Origin: Epiperipatus broadwayi
Lineage: Eukaryota; Onychophora; Udeonychophora; Euonychophora; Peripatidae
NCBI GenBank assembly: GCA_028023455.1
Contig: JAQFVV010006197.1
Span: forward strand, 13,327,254 to 13,391,253
DNA: 64,000 bases
Direction: 5' to 3'
Made by a program: the position numbers and the translations under genes. Positions 11,210 through 22,370 of the stretch are shown piece after piece. Under the pieces are notes generated by a model. It saw nothing but the letters and a program-made list of their open reading frames with translations. It was not told where the DNA came from and searched no databases. The number at the start of each line of letters is the position of its first letter. Positions within the stretch are counted from its first letter, which is position 1.

Positions 11210-13400
11210 ATAAATGGCTGCCAAAAACTCATTTTTAAAACACCAAACCCTCCATACAGTAATCCCACTAAGTGCAAGCCATAGAAATCAATGGATGCAA
11301 GAAGGTTTGTGCATAAAATTCCTATCTAGGGTCTATTCATCCAATATCCCTGGACTAGTTTCTAGCTTGTGGCTTTTATCAGTGAGGAACCTTAGATCTG
11401 AATGCACACCTAAAATTTATCATATAAGGCTTACTATAAAGCTATAAGTCCAAACTGAAAACAATGTTCTCAATTCAAGCTCATTTGCTTATATAGTAAT
11501 ATAGATTTGAACCCAGTTCAGTATCTATACATTTTTGGTATCTTGAGTTCTTTAATAACTATAATTACCATCATCTTATGGCAGGGATTCTATTAAACCA
11601 CTAAACATCACATGGTCACAATTTCATTCACTTATACAAGCTGTTAAAACAGGGACAAAATCTCCATACAGTAGTGCAGGGGTCCCCAACCCTATGCCTG
11701 CGGGCATCATGGTGCCGCAGACTTTTTTATGTGTGCCCGCTGCTATCCAAACACGATAAAAAATTATTTATCTGATACAAATAAATTAGATTTTTAAAAT
11801 TTCTTATAAATTATTGTATTATATTGTAATCAAATTGTAGGGCATACTACACTTTTACACCGTAAAAATATAAACATTAATTATATGTTAAAATTTTATT
11901 TTTGAAATAAATATTTTTTTGTACATTATATGTATTATTAACAATATCCAACTATAAATTTACATTGAAAAAATAAATGGTGCCCACAACCTGATTGAAA
12001 AAATAAATGGCGCCCACCACCTGGCCGGTATTATAGAATGTGCTCTTAAGTGCAAAAAGGTTGGGGACCCCTGCAGTAATGCCATCCATTACACCATAGT
12101 AATCAATTAATGCAAGAAGGTTTATACATAAATCCCTATCTAATGCCTACTCATCCAATATTCATAGAGTAGTTTCTAGTTTGTAGTTTTCATCAGTGAA
12201 GAGCCTTGGATCTGAGAGCACTGAACCTAGATCTCAGGATGTAATGCAAGACTCCAGAAGTCACTTTTTAACTTTTTAGTTAACAATAAAGTTACAAATC
12301 CAAAATGAAACATGTTTTCAATCCAAGCTCAATCACTTGTATAGTCTTGGCTTGCACTGGGTGGTACTACTGTGTAAAATCTGTCGTTTTAATAGCTTGT
12401 GTAAACATAATAAATAATGATCATGTGATCTTGTGATTTAATACCATTTATGCCCATAGGATGATGGGTAACTATGGTTATTAAAAAATCAAAGTGTGTA
12501 AACATAATAAATAATGATCATGTGATCTTGTGATTTAATACCCATTTGTGGCCATAGGATGATGGGTAACTATGGTTATTAAAAAATCAAAGACACCAAA
12601 ATGTATAGATACTGAAAAGGATTCAGATCTATATGACTATACAAGCAAATGAGCTTGGATTGAAAACAACTGTTTTCATTTTGAACTCGCAGATTTATAG
12701 TTAATTAAAAAGGTAAAAGGTGGCTGCTAGAGAGTTGTATTAGATCGTAAGATCTAGGTGCAGTGCCCTAAAATCCAAGACTCCTCACTGATAAAAACCC
12801 GAAGCTAGAAACTACTCTGGAGATATTGATTGAGTAGGCACTAGATAGAAATTTTATGCACAAATCTTCTTGCATCCATTGATTACCATGGTTGGTACTT
12901 GGTGGCTCTACTGTATAGAGTTTGTCAGTTTTAATAGCTTGTGTAAGCATAAAATAGTGATCATGTGAAGTTTAGTGGTTAATACCATTCCTGCCCATAG
13001 GATGATGACTATGGTTATTAAATAAGCAAAGATACCAAAATGTTTACTGAACTGGTTTCAGATCTATATGACTATACAAGCAAATGAGCTTGGATTGAAA
13101 ACATCAGTTTCATTTTGAACTCATAGCTTTATAGTTAACTAAAGAGATAAAAGGTAGCTTCTGGAGGGCTGGTTGCATTAGATCCCAAAATTTAGATGCA
13201 GTGCTTTCAAATATAGGACTCCTCACTGATGAAAGCCATGAGTTAAAAAACTAGTCTGGGGATATTAGATGAGTAGGCACTAAATAGGGATTTTATACAC
13301 AAACCTTCTTGCATCTATTAATTTCTATGGCTTGTACTGGGACTATTGTATGGAGATTTTGTCACTGTTTTAATAATTTGTATAAGCATTATATATGATA
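11210..13400. repeat. Fold-back repeat cluster 1
   Basis: Plus-oriented units (from 11210, and again from 12082 after an inserted hAT element) and inverted units (from about 12650 and 13075) of one family. Landmarks are GCAAGCCATAGAAATCAATG, CCTATCTAG...TACTCATCC, TAGTTTCTAGCTTGTGG and TCAGTGAGGA; inverted units read the same marks in reverse. Bases 12399-12495 are duplicated in tandem at 12496-12592. Short frames inside are conserved between units only because the DNA is, so I treat the family as noncoding. Confidence 0.75.
11677..12073. mobile_element. hAT-type MITE, 397 bp
   Basis: Terminal inverted repeats CAGGGGTCCCCAACC and GGTTGGGGACCCCTG. Flanked by CAGTAGTG (11669-11676) and CAGTAATG (12074-12081), a 7/8 match to the 8-bp target duplication expected of hAT elements. 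It is inserted in a fold-back repeat: removing it restores the unit's usual CTCCATACAGTAGTGCCA. Noncoding. A related copy lies inverted at 39870. Confidence 0.9.
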
Positions 13401-13439
13401 TTTAGTGGATTAAACTCACCTTTACATGAGAAGTAACTT

Positions 13440-13975
13440 GAATCAAAGTGTAATGTATATTAGGCTTTTACTGATAAGCTTGAAGCATTTGATTCAATTA
13501 ATTGAAAAGGGCTGTGACAATGTTTGAAAATAACTGATTGTCCACTCAAGCTTATTCATATTATGCAACTTCTATGTGATCAAATCAGACAAAGGTTATT
13601 ACTGATAGTAAAAAAAAAAACCAAAGAAATTTGAAATGAAAAGTGATGATAAACAAGAATCTGTACTAGTTCTGACTTTTTCTGCTTTTATGATAGTATT
13701 CTTTATAACAGACTATAGGTAGTCTTAGGCAATAGACATCAAGATACCATATAAATTTAATGGTGTTGTTTTGAAATGATTGAAAATAAAAATAACTTAA
13801 TTCTCTTGTATTGAAGATTTACAGCATGCTATGATTGCACTATTTTTGCCAATTTAAAAGATGGTCTATAGAAAGTTTTTAATATTTGATTGCAACCTAC
13901 AAAAACATAGTTTAGTTATTAATGTCAAAAAAGAGTTTCCTTTATCAGCCTGAGTGATCATTTTTCAAGAGTTAG
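13440..13975 (+). pseudogene. Old LINE (second family), reverse transcriptase fragment
   Basis: In the broken plus frame I read AFTDKLEAFDSIN (the conserved AF-x-D-x-x-KAFDS motif), then DCPLKLIHIMQLL (usual: GCPxKFIxIIRLL), SVL...FSAFM, and MSKKSFLYQP (usual: LKKTEVMYQP). The order matches a LINE reverse transcriptase palm region. Several stops and frameshifts. The same family supplies the minus-strand relics at 40660, 52380 and 58475. Confidence 0.6.
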
Positions 13976-13979
13976 CAAT

Positions 13980-15240
13980 TTGAGAATTATAGGATTTTAA
14001 ACAGAAAGGTGGCCAGTACATTAATAGTACTAGTGGCCAGAGCATTGATAATCAGCATGTTTTAGTATCTCAGTTATTTTTTTTGTTGTATTGCTGCCTA
14101 AGTTTGGCAGGGTATAAAGTTAGCCTGGTGTATAGTAGACCTATTTATTTTTATAAGATGGACTGTTGATTTATTTTTTATTGATCATTCATGATGTTGA
14201 ATGATTATTGCTTTTTTTAATAATGGTGAACTTATAATATAGTTAACATAGTGTCAGAATTGATCTCTCATGCTCATTCATTATATTCATTTGTATTTAA
14301 TTTTATATTTAAATTTTGTAATAACTGGGGTTGATGATGATGAGACCCATTACACCAGGTTCACCCCTACATCCATATTGTTACAATGGTTTTACATGTT
14401 CATTTACTATGTCAATTCTAAAAACTTAAAAATAATAGGATTTTTTTTTTTATTAAATGTTTTTATCCCCTAGAGAGCTGTACAGCCATTTTGAATGTCA
14501 AAAAAAAATTACAGGACATATAATTTTAAATGAAATTTCTAATTTATTACAATAAATATATATATATATACATTTTTAGAAAGTGCAAATATGAAAGAAT
14601 GTAATAAAGCTGATAAAATAGTCATTACCAAAAAAAAAATAATTAAAAAAGAAGATTTTTTTATATTTTTAAACATATTTATTTTTACATTGGTTCACAA
14701 ATTCTCAATTTTGAAAGGTATGACTTAAAATTACAATTTCATAGATAGCTTCATCACATGCGTCTCAAAATGCTGAAAAAAATGATAAATAATATGTCTT
14801 ACCTGAGATAATTTTTCTATGCAAAAATTACAAAAACAGTGCGATTGGTAAGTTCCATTTTTACTAGCCGCCCTACATGTTCTACTTTTATAACAGAGTA
14901 TATGCTAGAAATGTTTAGTTATCCTTGCATGCAAGTATCTGTTACAAATATGTTTGGTTTTTAGTGGGGGGAAAAATAACAGAAATAATTTACAAGATGT
15001 TGAGGACTTGAGTAAATTATATAGTAATGTATAGTATAGTATAATATTATTATATATTACTTTTATTATAATAGTGAAAAATGGTGTGTGACCCAAAATG
15101 TGTATTCTTTTCAACTAAATAAAATGTACTCAAAAAATAAATATCAAACAAAAATTTTTCCAGATAAAATGAACAGGAAAAATCAATAAATATCAAAATA
15201 AACAAATGTATTATGAGCACTGATTATATGTGTGTAGGAG
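13980..15240. other. Intronic AT-rich sequence
   Basis: No recognisable feature beyond a (TA)n run near 14556-14571 and A/T homopolymers. Confidence 0.4.
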
Positions 15241-15319
15241 ATGAAATATGAGAGTGGATGTCTCAGTATATGATGAGTGTGGATGTGCATGTTTTTATAT
15301 TATTCAAATGTATTGTCTA

Positions 15320-15780
15320 AAATTCTATCGTATATATATATATATTGTTTTCTATATGTATATATTAAATTCTATCGTATATATATATTCTTTTTTGCAT
15401 ATATATATAATTCTATTGTATATATATTGTTTAGTATGCGTATATATATAATAAAGAGTTTTATAACTAGGTGAGAAAAATAATTCAAAAAAACGTTTTT
15501 ATATTATTTCACCTGTATTATATCATATATATATATTATATCTATATTTATATATTTAAAAAAAATAATAAAAAGTAGGTCACAAAACAAATTGAAGTAA
15601 AAGATTTTACATTTGAAGTGTGCTTTTTATCTAAAAGTTTATCGTTTTTATAAAAAGAGAGTTCTAAAACTAGGTCAGAAAAATATTAAAATAAACATTT
15701 TTATATTATTTCACCTGTATTATATCATATATATATTACTTTTAATTATATTTAATTATAGAAAACAATAATAATAAAAA
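15320..15780. repeat. TA-rich minisatellite and duplicated block
   Basis: A unit near AATTCTATCGTATATATAT recurs three or four times between 15325 and 15440. A block of about 90 bases (ACTAGGTGAGAAAAAT... TTTCACCTGTATTATATC) at 15450-15535 recurs with changes at 15650-15738. Confidence 0.7.
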
Positions 15781-16189
15781 TAATAATAATAAAATGAATT
15801 CAAATACTCACAGAATCCTGTCTAAATGTTAGCATCAGTTTCAAATTTGAATCCAATTATGAAGGCATCAAAAGTCATTATTCTAATAAATAAATCCAAC
15901 AGTAATCCTTATACCTTTTTGATATAATCTTTTATTTTTATTTTTAAGCTTTTAACTTTTTTTTACCAAAAAATTTGTTTCTACTAATAGGGCTTAAGTC
16001 TAAATTTTTGTTCAGGGGCTCACAGGGGTGCTTCGAGCTCAAAGAGTTATTGACTGTGCACTAAAAATAATAATTGTTTCTTCAACCACAGTTGGAGTTT
16101 TAAATTAAACTTGAAATAAAGCATGGGAGGGGGGGTCCAGAAATCAATTAAGTCAATCCCTATTTTTTATAACAAGGGATAACTGACTT

Positions 16190-16410
16190 AAATCGTTAAA
16201 TATCACATGATCACCTTTTCTTACGCTTGCTCATAACTGTTGTTAAAACAGCCAAAACTCTCCAAACAGTGATGTCACTTGGTGCAAGCCAGAGTAGGCA
16301 CTAGATAGGGATTTTATGCACAAGCTTCTTGCATCCATTGATTACTCTGGCTTGCAGTGAGTGGTATGGAGAGTTTTGTCTGTTTTTGATGATTGACTTA
16401 ATTAATTTCT
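16190..16410. repeat. Short fold-back repeat copy
   Basis: An internally deleted unit: left arm AAAACTCTCCAAACAGTGAT...GCAAGCCAGAG and right arm CTCTGGCTTGC...TGGAGAGTTTTG, with TAGGCACTAGATAGGG between. It is preceded by ATATCACATGATCACC, the outer end seen in larger copies. Confidence 0.7.
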
Positions 16411-16419
16411 GGACTCCAT

Positions 16420-17690
16420 ACACTTTTATTTCAAATTAAATCTAAAAGCTCCAATTGTAATTGAAGAAATAATTATTTTATTTATTTACAATCCCCTATT
16501 TTTTATAACAAGGAATAATTGAATTAATTTCTGGATCCCATATGCTTTTATTTCAAGTTAAATCTAGAAACTATAATTGTAGTTGAAGAAATAATTATTT
16601 TATTTATCTTTTAGTGCACAGTTAATAAAAACATTTAATATAATTTTTTTATCTCTATTATATATTTTGTAAATATATCTTTGTATGTAATAAAAAAAAA
16701 TTAATTGAGCCATTTATTTCTGATTTAAAAACATAAATAGAATGGGTTAAAAATAGATATACAATACTGCATATCTATTTTTTCCAACTTACTATTATGC
16801 CTAGTCAGATATAAACACATGTAAATGGGCAAATGAAAATCTTCATATGACTATTAAACATGAACTAAATCTCCCAGGCATTCCTGTGTCGCATGGATTC
16901 TCCATTGATGATATTATGAGGCTATTTTTTCTTAATACAATTATATATGACAACAAATGTTTAAACATGCTGTGCAATGCATTATTGCAACCTTGACAAT
17001 TTCTTTCCGTAGTTTTGTATTGAATGATGTGGAAGCATTGATTGGTCAGCAAATTCATTGAACTTAAAATCTATGAGCTTCTACTTTTGTACTAAAAGAA
17101 AAGTCTTTTAAAAGAAAGTCTCAGTGAACAAACTGAAAAAATTCATCTTGCAAGTATTTATCTGTAACTATGAATTAAGTGGAAATTGTTTGTTACTATG
17201 TGCCGTAGGACTGAGAATAAATTTCAGAAAAAATTGCAAAATTGATGGAAAACATTTAAAAAAATAAATATGATCCAATTAATAATGTAAACCTATTGCA
17301 CATGCAATAGATATACAGTACTACATTTCTGTTTTGGACTTTAACCTGTTTAACTGTATTGTCAAATAAATTTGTTTTATATTATTTAAACTCATTTAAT
17401 AATATTCTATAATAATTTTAAATAAGACATATAAATATGTTAAAAACTGAGATGTAATACAATCTGTAAAAATATCTTCGGTATAAAATTTTCCTGCATA
17501 TCAATTCTGTTCTTAAAAGAAAGCAATTAGGCTTATATTTCTTTAAATAAAAATTATAATATCTAACTTATATGTCTATTGAAGCACAATTAATTATAAA
17601 GCATTCTGACTGTACCTATCCAATGGCACTTACTAAGATTTGACTAAATAACTGCTTAAAAACTGTAATTCTGCAATATTATTCAAATGT
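16420..17690. other. Intronic sequence, duplicated 16.4-16.6 kb block
   Basis: The stretch around GAATTAATTTCTGGAT...TGAAGAAATAATTATTT near 16390-16480 recurs near 16515-16600, and an inverted version occurs near 16065-16150. Otherwise I recognise nothing. Confidence 0.4.
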
Positions 17691-17699
17691 TTTACTGTA

Positions 17700-17835
17700 G
17701 GAAGAGAGAGAGGAGAAAAGAAGATGGAAAAAACCAAAAAAAATAAAACAAGAAGAAAAAAAAGGGGAGAGAGGAATAAAAAAGCAAGAAGAAAAAAGGA
17801 GGGAGAGAAATAGAAAAGAAAAACAAAATAGAAGG
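17700..17835 (+). repeat. Purine tract (GA-rich)
   Basis: About 135 bases almost entirely A and G on the plus strand (AGAGAGAGGAGAAAAGAAGA and similar). It lies about 200 bases downstream, on the minus strand, of the exon at 18036. Confidence 0.8.
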
Positions 17836-18035
17836 TAAATTAGTTTATTGTACTCAGCTTGGCACTTTCAAGGCCGAACAAGATTTGCTTAACATGTGAT
17901 TTACAAAAAATATTTTTTTATAATAAATAAATATAAGCAATTACTATCCAGAAATATAATATATTAATCTCAACACAAAAATATTGCATTTTTCTGTAGA
18001 TTTTTGTTATGAAAATGGTATGATTTTGTTTTTAC

Positions 18036-18107
18036 CTGAAGAAGTAGTTGGAGTCTTCTCACAATTTATTATATGAAGGCGTTCTTCTCTACAGGCTTCC
18101 AAATTTT
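18036..18107 (-). CDS. Internal 72-nt exon of the cysteine-rich gene
   Basis: A 3' splice site TTTGAATTTTAG precedes base 18107 and the exon ends TTCAG/GTAAAA. Both borders are phase 1, so the exon is symmetric. It encodes NLEACREERLHIINCEKT followed by a Pro/Thr/Ser tail. The last base G joins AT of the next exon to give Asp. Two cysteines 11 residues apart. It sits between long introns that hold only repeats. Confidence 0.7.
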
Positions 18108-18359
18108 CTAAAATTCAAATATAATCAATAGATAAATTTTAAATAATTACTTAGATTATTTATATGCTACTATATATATATATATATTTATTTGTGATTG
18201 CCTTGACTCTTCTCTGAAACTTTAAAAAATCAGAAAAGGGCAAATTCTTAAATATACACCATATGCTCACATCATAAAAGTTATTACTACCATGAGATCA
18301 ATCACTGGTAATAAAACATAGGTAGATTGTTCACCAACATGCATCAAATAATTTACTAG

Positions 18360-20285
18360 CCTTTATCTTTGAATTTAAGACCAAGAAGATGGCTGGCAAT
18401 GCTTGAAACACAAGTTGAATTAGCATGATAACAAAAATGAAAGTCCAAGTATATAAAGTTGTTAGTCAAGGTAGTAGTTGGCAATCAAAGGCAGAGATAT
18501 TTAAGACCTCTTTAGTCATGGAGCTAGGCTGTCACTTTCATAATAATTTTTGGTTTAGTTACCTATAACTATAGATAATTTTCAAGTAAAAGAATACATG
18601 AATTAAAAGAAGCACTATAGAACTATAAAATTAGAAGAAAAAAAAATAAAACAATTGATTTGAAAAGTTGTCATGTATTTTACTATAAAGGCACAGATAT
18701 TGGAAGCACATAAGTGGGATGAAAAAAGAAAGAAAGAAAAATATGAAAATTTTAAAAAATATCCATTAAGAATAATTGTATATTTGAAGTTTTAGAAGCT
18801 GGTATGAAAAAGAGTAAATAATGATATAAAAAAACAATTCCAAATTGACAAAAAAAAGTTATATAACAGAATAAAAGTGTAAAACAACTTAGTATTGGAA
18901 CAAAAATTATTTTAATAAGGAGAAAAGATGAAACTATCATTAAAAAAAGAGAAGTGACGTGGAAGATTCTATAAAGAATTATATAGTAAAAAAAAATATC
19001 CACTATAATTACTATATCTTTTGAATTGTCACACATAATTAAACTTATGAGGAAGAAGCCAGTGAAGAAACAGAAAAATTGTTGGTAAAGTTATATACCA
19101 AATATCTAAATGGTAAAAATATACCACATGATTGGAAGAATGCAGTATTTAGAAATTTCAAACCTATCAGTCTTCTATCAATTTGATATAAAATCTTTAT
19201 AGAGATAATTACAACTCATCTATAGCAATCTCTGGATTCTAATAGAACAGAATAAGTTGGATTTAAAAGTGGTTTTAACACAGTGAATTATATTCAAGTA
19301 TTGAGAGAAGTAATAGAAAAAATCAATGAAATTGAATTGCTATTATGCTTCGAGTTTGTAGATTACAAAAAGGAATTTGATTCCATAAGCATTTCTACAA
19401 TGGCAGTTATTAGATTATACACTGATAATAAGATTAACACTGAGAAAGATGTATAAAAGAGTGATTCTATAACTATAAAACTTTTTACCTCAATTTTATA
19501 TAAAGTATTTTGTGGATTAAAAAGAAAAGCTAAGGGAAAATTATTTAAGAAAACTAGATTTTACAGATGATGTAATGTTTTTGCAAATACTGTAATATCT
19601 GAGAGCTTCAGGAAATGTAGCAATTATCAGATAAAAATAAAAAATGTTGGACTAAATGACTTTTTTCAGAACAAGAAAATTAACAATGATAATCATGAAT
19701 TAATTATTTCTACCAAAAACAGTCCATCCAAGTTTATTACTATAATTAATTTTTCCATTTACATTAATGATATAATGGATAGGTACTTTTGGTAGAAATA
19801 CTTAAGTATTAAAAGGAAAAGTGCTTATGTATTTGAAAAGATTTTTAATATATGTTTTACTATTTTAATTAATGATCTGAGGCTTGGACACTTAACAAGA
19901 GTGATGTACAGACTTCAGATCATTCAACAAAATGTGTCATATGTTAGGAATAACAAGAAGGGATTAAAAAAAATATATAGGGGCAAGAGAAAAAATAGAT
20001 ATTAATATTAAAAATTAAGAGACTGAAATGAAACTGGATATATTATTAAAAAGATAATAGATAAACAATTGCAATTTTTAAGTTGGATCCCAAGACACTG
20101 TAAAAGATCTAGAAAAAGAATACAAGTAAGATGAATGAAATAAAAAAATTTGATGATGTGATGTGAAGAAGAGAGACCGAAATAAACTTAAAAAGACTCA
20201 TTAGCAAGGAAATATAAGAGCACAAATATTTGAGATGGATAAAAATCATGCCATAAATAATTGTAAAAATAAGCCTGTTTGTTTC
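18360..20285 (+). mobile_element. Degraded RTE-type LINE copy
   Basis: Aligns to the better copy at 55240: the 5' leader (TTAGTTACCTATAACT region), part of the endonuclease, then, after a deletion near 18720-19040, the reverse transcriptase, including a recognisable LDFTDDVMF motif near 19550-19575, and the C-terminal and tail region. Many stops and frameshifts. Part of the intron between the exons at 28662 and 18107. Confidence 0.75.
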
Positions 20286-20289
20286 ATAT

Positions 20290-21340
20290 TTCCTTCACAT
20301 TAATTATTTGATGCTAAGGAACCAAGTTGAAGTCAATACTTAATCTAAATATTTTTAATTTCAGCGAAAGACTATCTATTTTCTTTACTAATTATATGTG
20401 AATTTGAAATTATATAAAAGTTCACTCAATTATGATATTTCTTGAGGATCATGAGTGAGCAACTACAAAATTGTATGTGAAACCTCAATTAATAGTTCGG
20501 ATAATTAAAAACACCTTAATGGCTGTATTGTGCTTGTATCATTTAATATGATAGATTTGAAAGCTAAAGGTTCCAATCTGTCAAATTAGATGATAAAACA
20601 TAACATGACTTCCAAAGCAGTTTAGCATTTAATTATTTTATTTATTATTATAAAATAATATCTGTATTCTGAAATTGGTATCATGTCTACCATTACTGCA
20701 ATAAAATAGTTGTTAATGATGCTTATCCATCAATACTTTATAATATTATTTAAATTTAGTAATCGATCAATGATAGAAAGAAATCAGATGATCTTAATTT
20801 AAATGAATTCAAAGATAACTTTTTTTCAATTCCAAATCTTAACTGAAAATTCTGTAAAATTTGTGGTGCTATTAATGATTTAATTATATTATTCATTTCT
20901 ATATAAAGAAATAAATTTTTATTTATAATTTCAAGAGCAAATTTTGTTTTTGAAATTTATATTCAAGATTTTATCCAGAAATTATCTGATTTTGTAAAGC
21001 CGAAGTATTTTACTTGGTTTATAGAAATTCAAAAAGTAGATTTAAAAAAAAAAAAAACTGTAATGGTGTGCATACCATTTTGATGCTTAAACAATGCTTG
21101 AAATCCTAAACAACTGTACCAGTCTATAAGGAAAAATGTAATAAAAATCGTATATACTATATAGTATTCAAATTATTCTAAACGGAGGAAGAAAAAACTT
21201 TTGATCTCTAAAAAAAAAAAACTATCAATAATACTGATCCTACAGAAATCACCAAGACATAGTCTTCATTTTATATTTGTTATTTTGTAGAAACATTTCT
21301 TCAAAAAATTACATACATTAAAAAAAAATATCATTTAATA
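20290..21340. other. Intronic AT-rich sequence
   Basis: No coding or repeat signal recognised. Confidence 0.4.
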
Positions 21341-21349
21341 AAGACATTG

Positions 21350-21600
21350 TAAAATGGAGTTAAACTGATAGAATAGATGATAACAGATGAATAATTAATG
21401 GCTTAAATTAATCCCAAGAGATTATAAAAGATTTAGAAAGATATATATAAAATGGATAGATGAAATAATAAAGTTTTTTGGTGTGATGTGGAGAATAGAG
21501 GCTAGAGATCAGAAAAACTAGATTCAACTTGGAGAAATCTTAATCCCACAATGGACTGATAATGATTAAAAATATAATTACAATAGCTATGCAATATTTA
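21350..21600 (+). mobile_element. RTE 3'-end fragment
   Basis: Corresponds to the last ~250 bases of the RTE consensus: ATAGATGATAACAGATGA, CCCAAGAGATTATAAAAGAT, GGTGTGATGTGGAG, and the end TGGACTGATAATGATTAAAAA. A 5'-truncated copy, common for LINEs. Confidence 0.7.
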
Positions 21601-21968
21601 AAATAGGCAAAACTCTATACATATTGCCACTCACTGCAAGCCAGAGTAATCAATGGATGCCAGAAAGCTTGGGCATAAAATCCCCATCTAGTGCCTACTC
21701 ATTCAATATCCCCAGAGTAGTTTCTGGCTTGTGGCCTTCTTCAGTAAGGAGCCTTGAATTTGAGAGCACTGCACTTAGAAGGGCACAAGCCAGAAACTAG
21801 TCTGGGGATATTGGATGAGTAGGCACTAGATGGGAATTTTATGCACAAGCCTTCTGGCATCCATTGATTACTCTGGCTTGCACTGAGTGGCAATACGTAT
21901 AGAGAGTTTTGCCTGTTTTAATCACAGTTATGAGCAAGCATATTAAATGGTGATCATGTGATGTTTAT
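21600..21968. repeat. Fold-back repeat copy
   Basis: Left arm starts AGGCAAAACTCTATACATAT and the right arm ends TATAGAGAGTTTTGCCTG. Both carry the family marks (GCAAGCCAGAGTAATCAATG and its reverse complement). The arms meet near 21781. The right outer end GGTGATCATGTGATGTTTA matches other copies. Confidence 0.85.
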
Positions 21969-22370
21969 TGGCATACAATATTTAATAATATAAAGTTTTT
22001 ATATAACAACAAAAAACACTTCTATGCACATATATTCTAAAGAACATCATGGTGCAATAGTAGTCCATCTACTTGTAATAAAATTACAAATAGGTAATAA
22101 AATTAGGTAAAACTGAAAAAAAAATTTCAGTTTCTAATCAAATTTATGATTTTTTTTTCAGGTAAACAAAACATAGTCAATCCAATGAATCATTAAATAT
22201 TCATTGATAATATCAGCTATTTACTAGAGAATAAAACAAGAATGAAAAGCTGCTCAAACTCTGATCATTTACAATTGGAAAGCATGATGAATAATTCATT
22301 ATCCTATAATGAGTTACTCAAAACATTGGGTTTTTATTACTTATACCAATGTGTATATACATAAATAGCT

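Noticed and set aside
11214-11447. Open frame similar to a minus-strand frame at 12768-12950
   Set aside because: The similarity follows from both being units of the fold-back repeat; other units break the frame.
15248-15474. Overlapping Tyr/Ile-rich plus-strand frames
   Set aside because: Translation of a TA-rich minisatellite.
16843-17058. 71-codon minus-strand frame with a CxxC motif
   Set aside because: No domain, splice sites or repeat match; phases do not link to the cysteine-rich gene.
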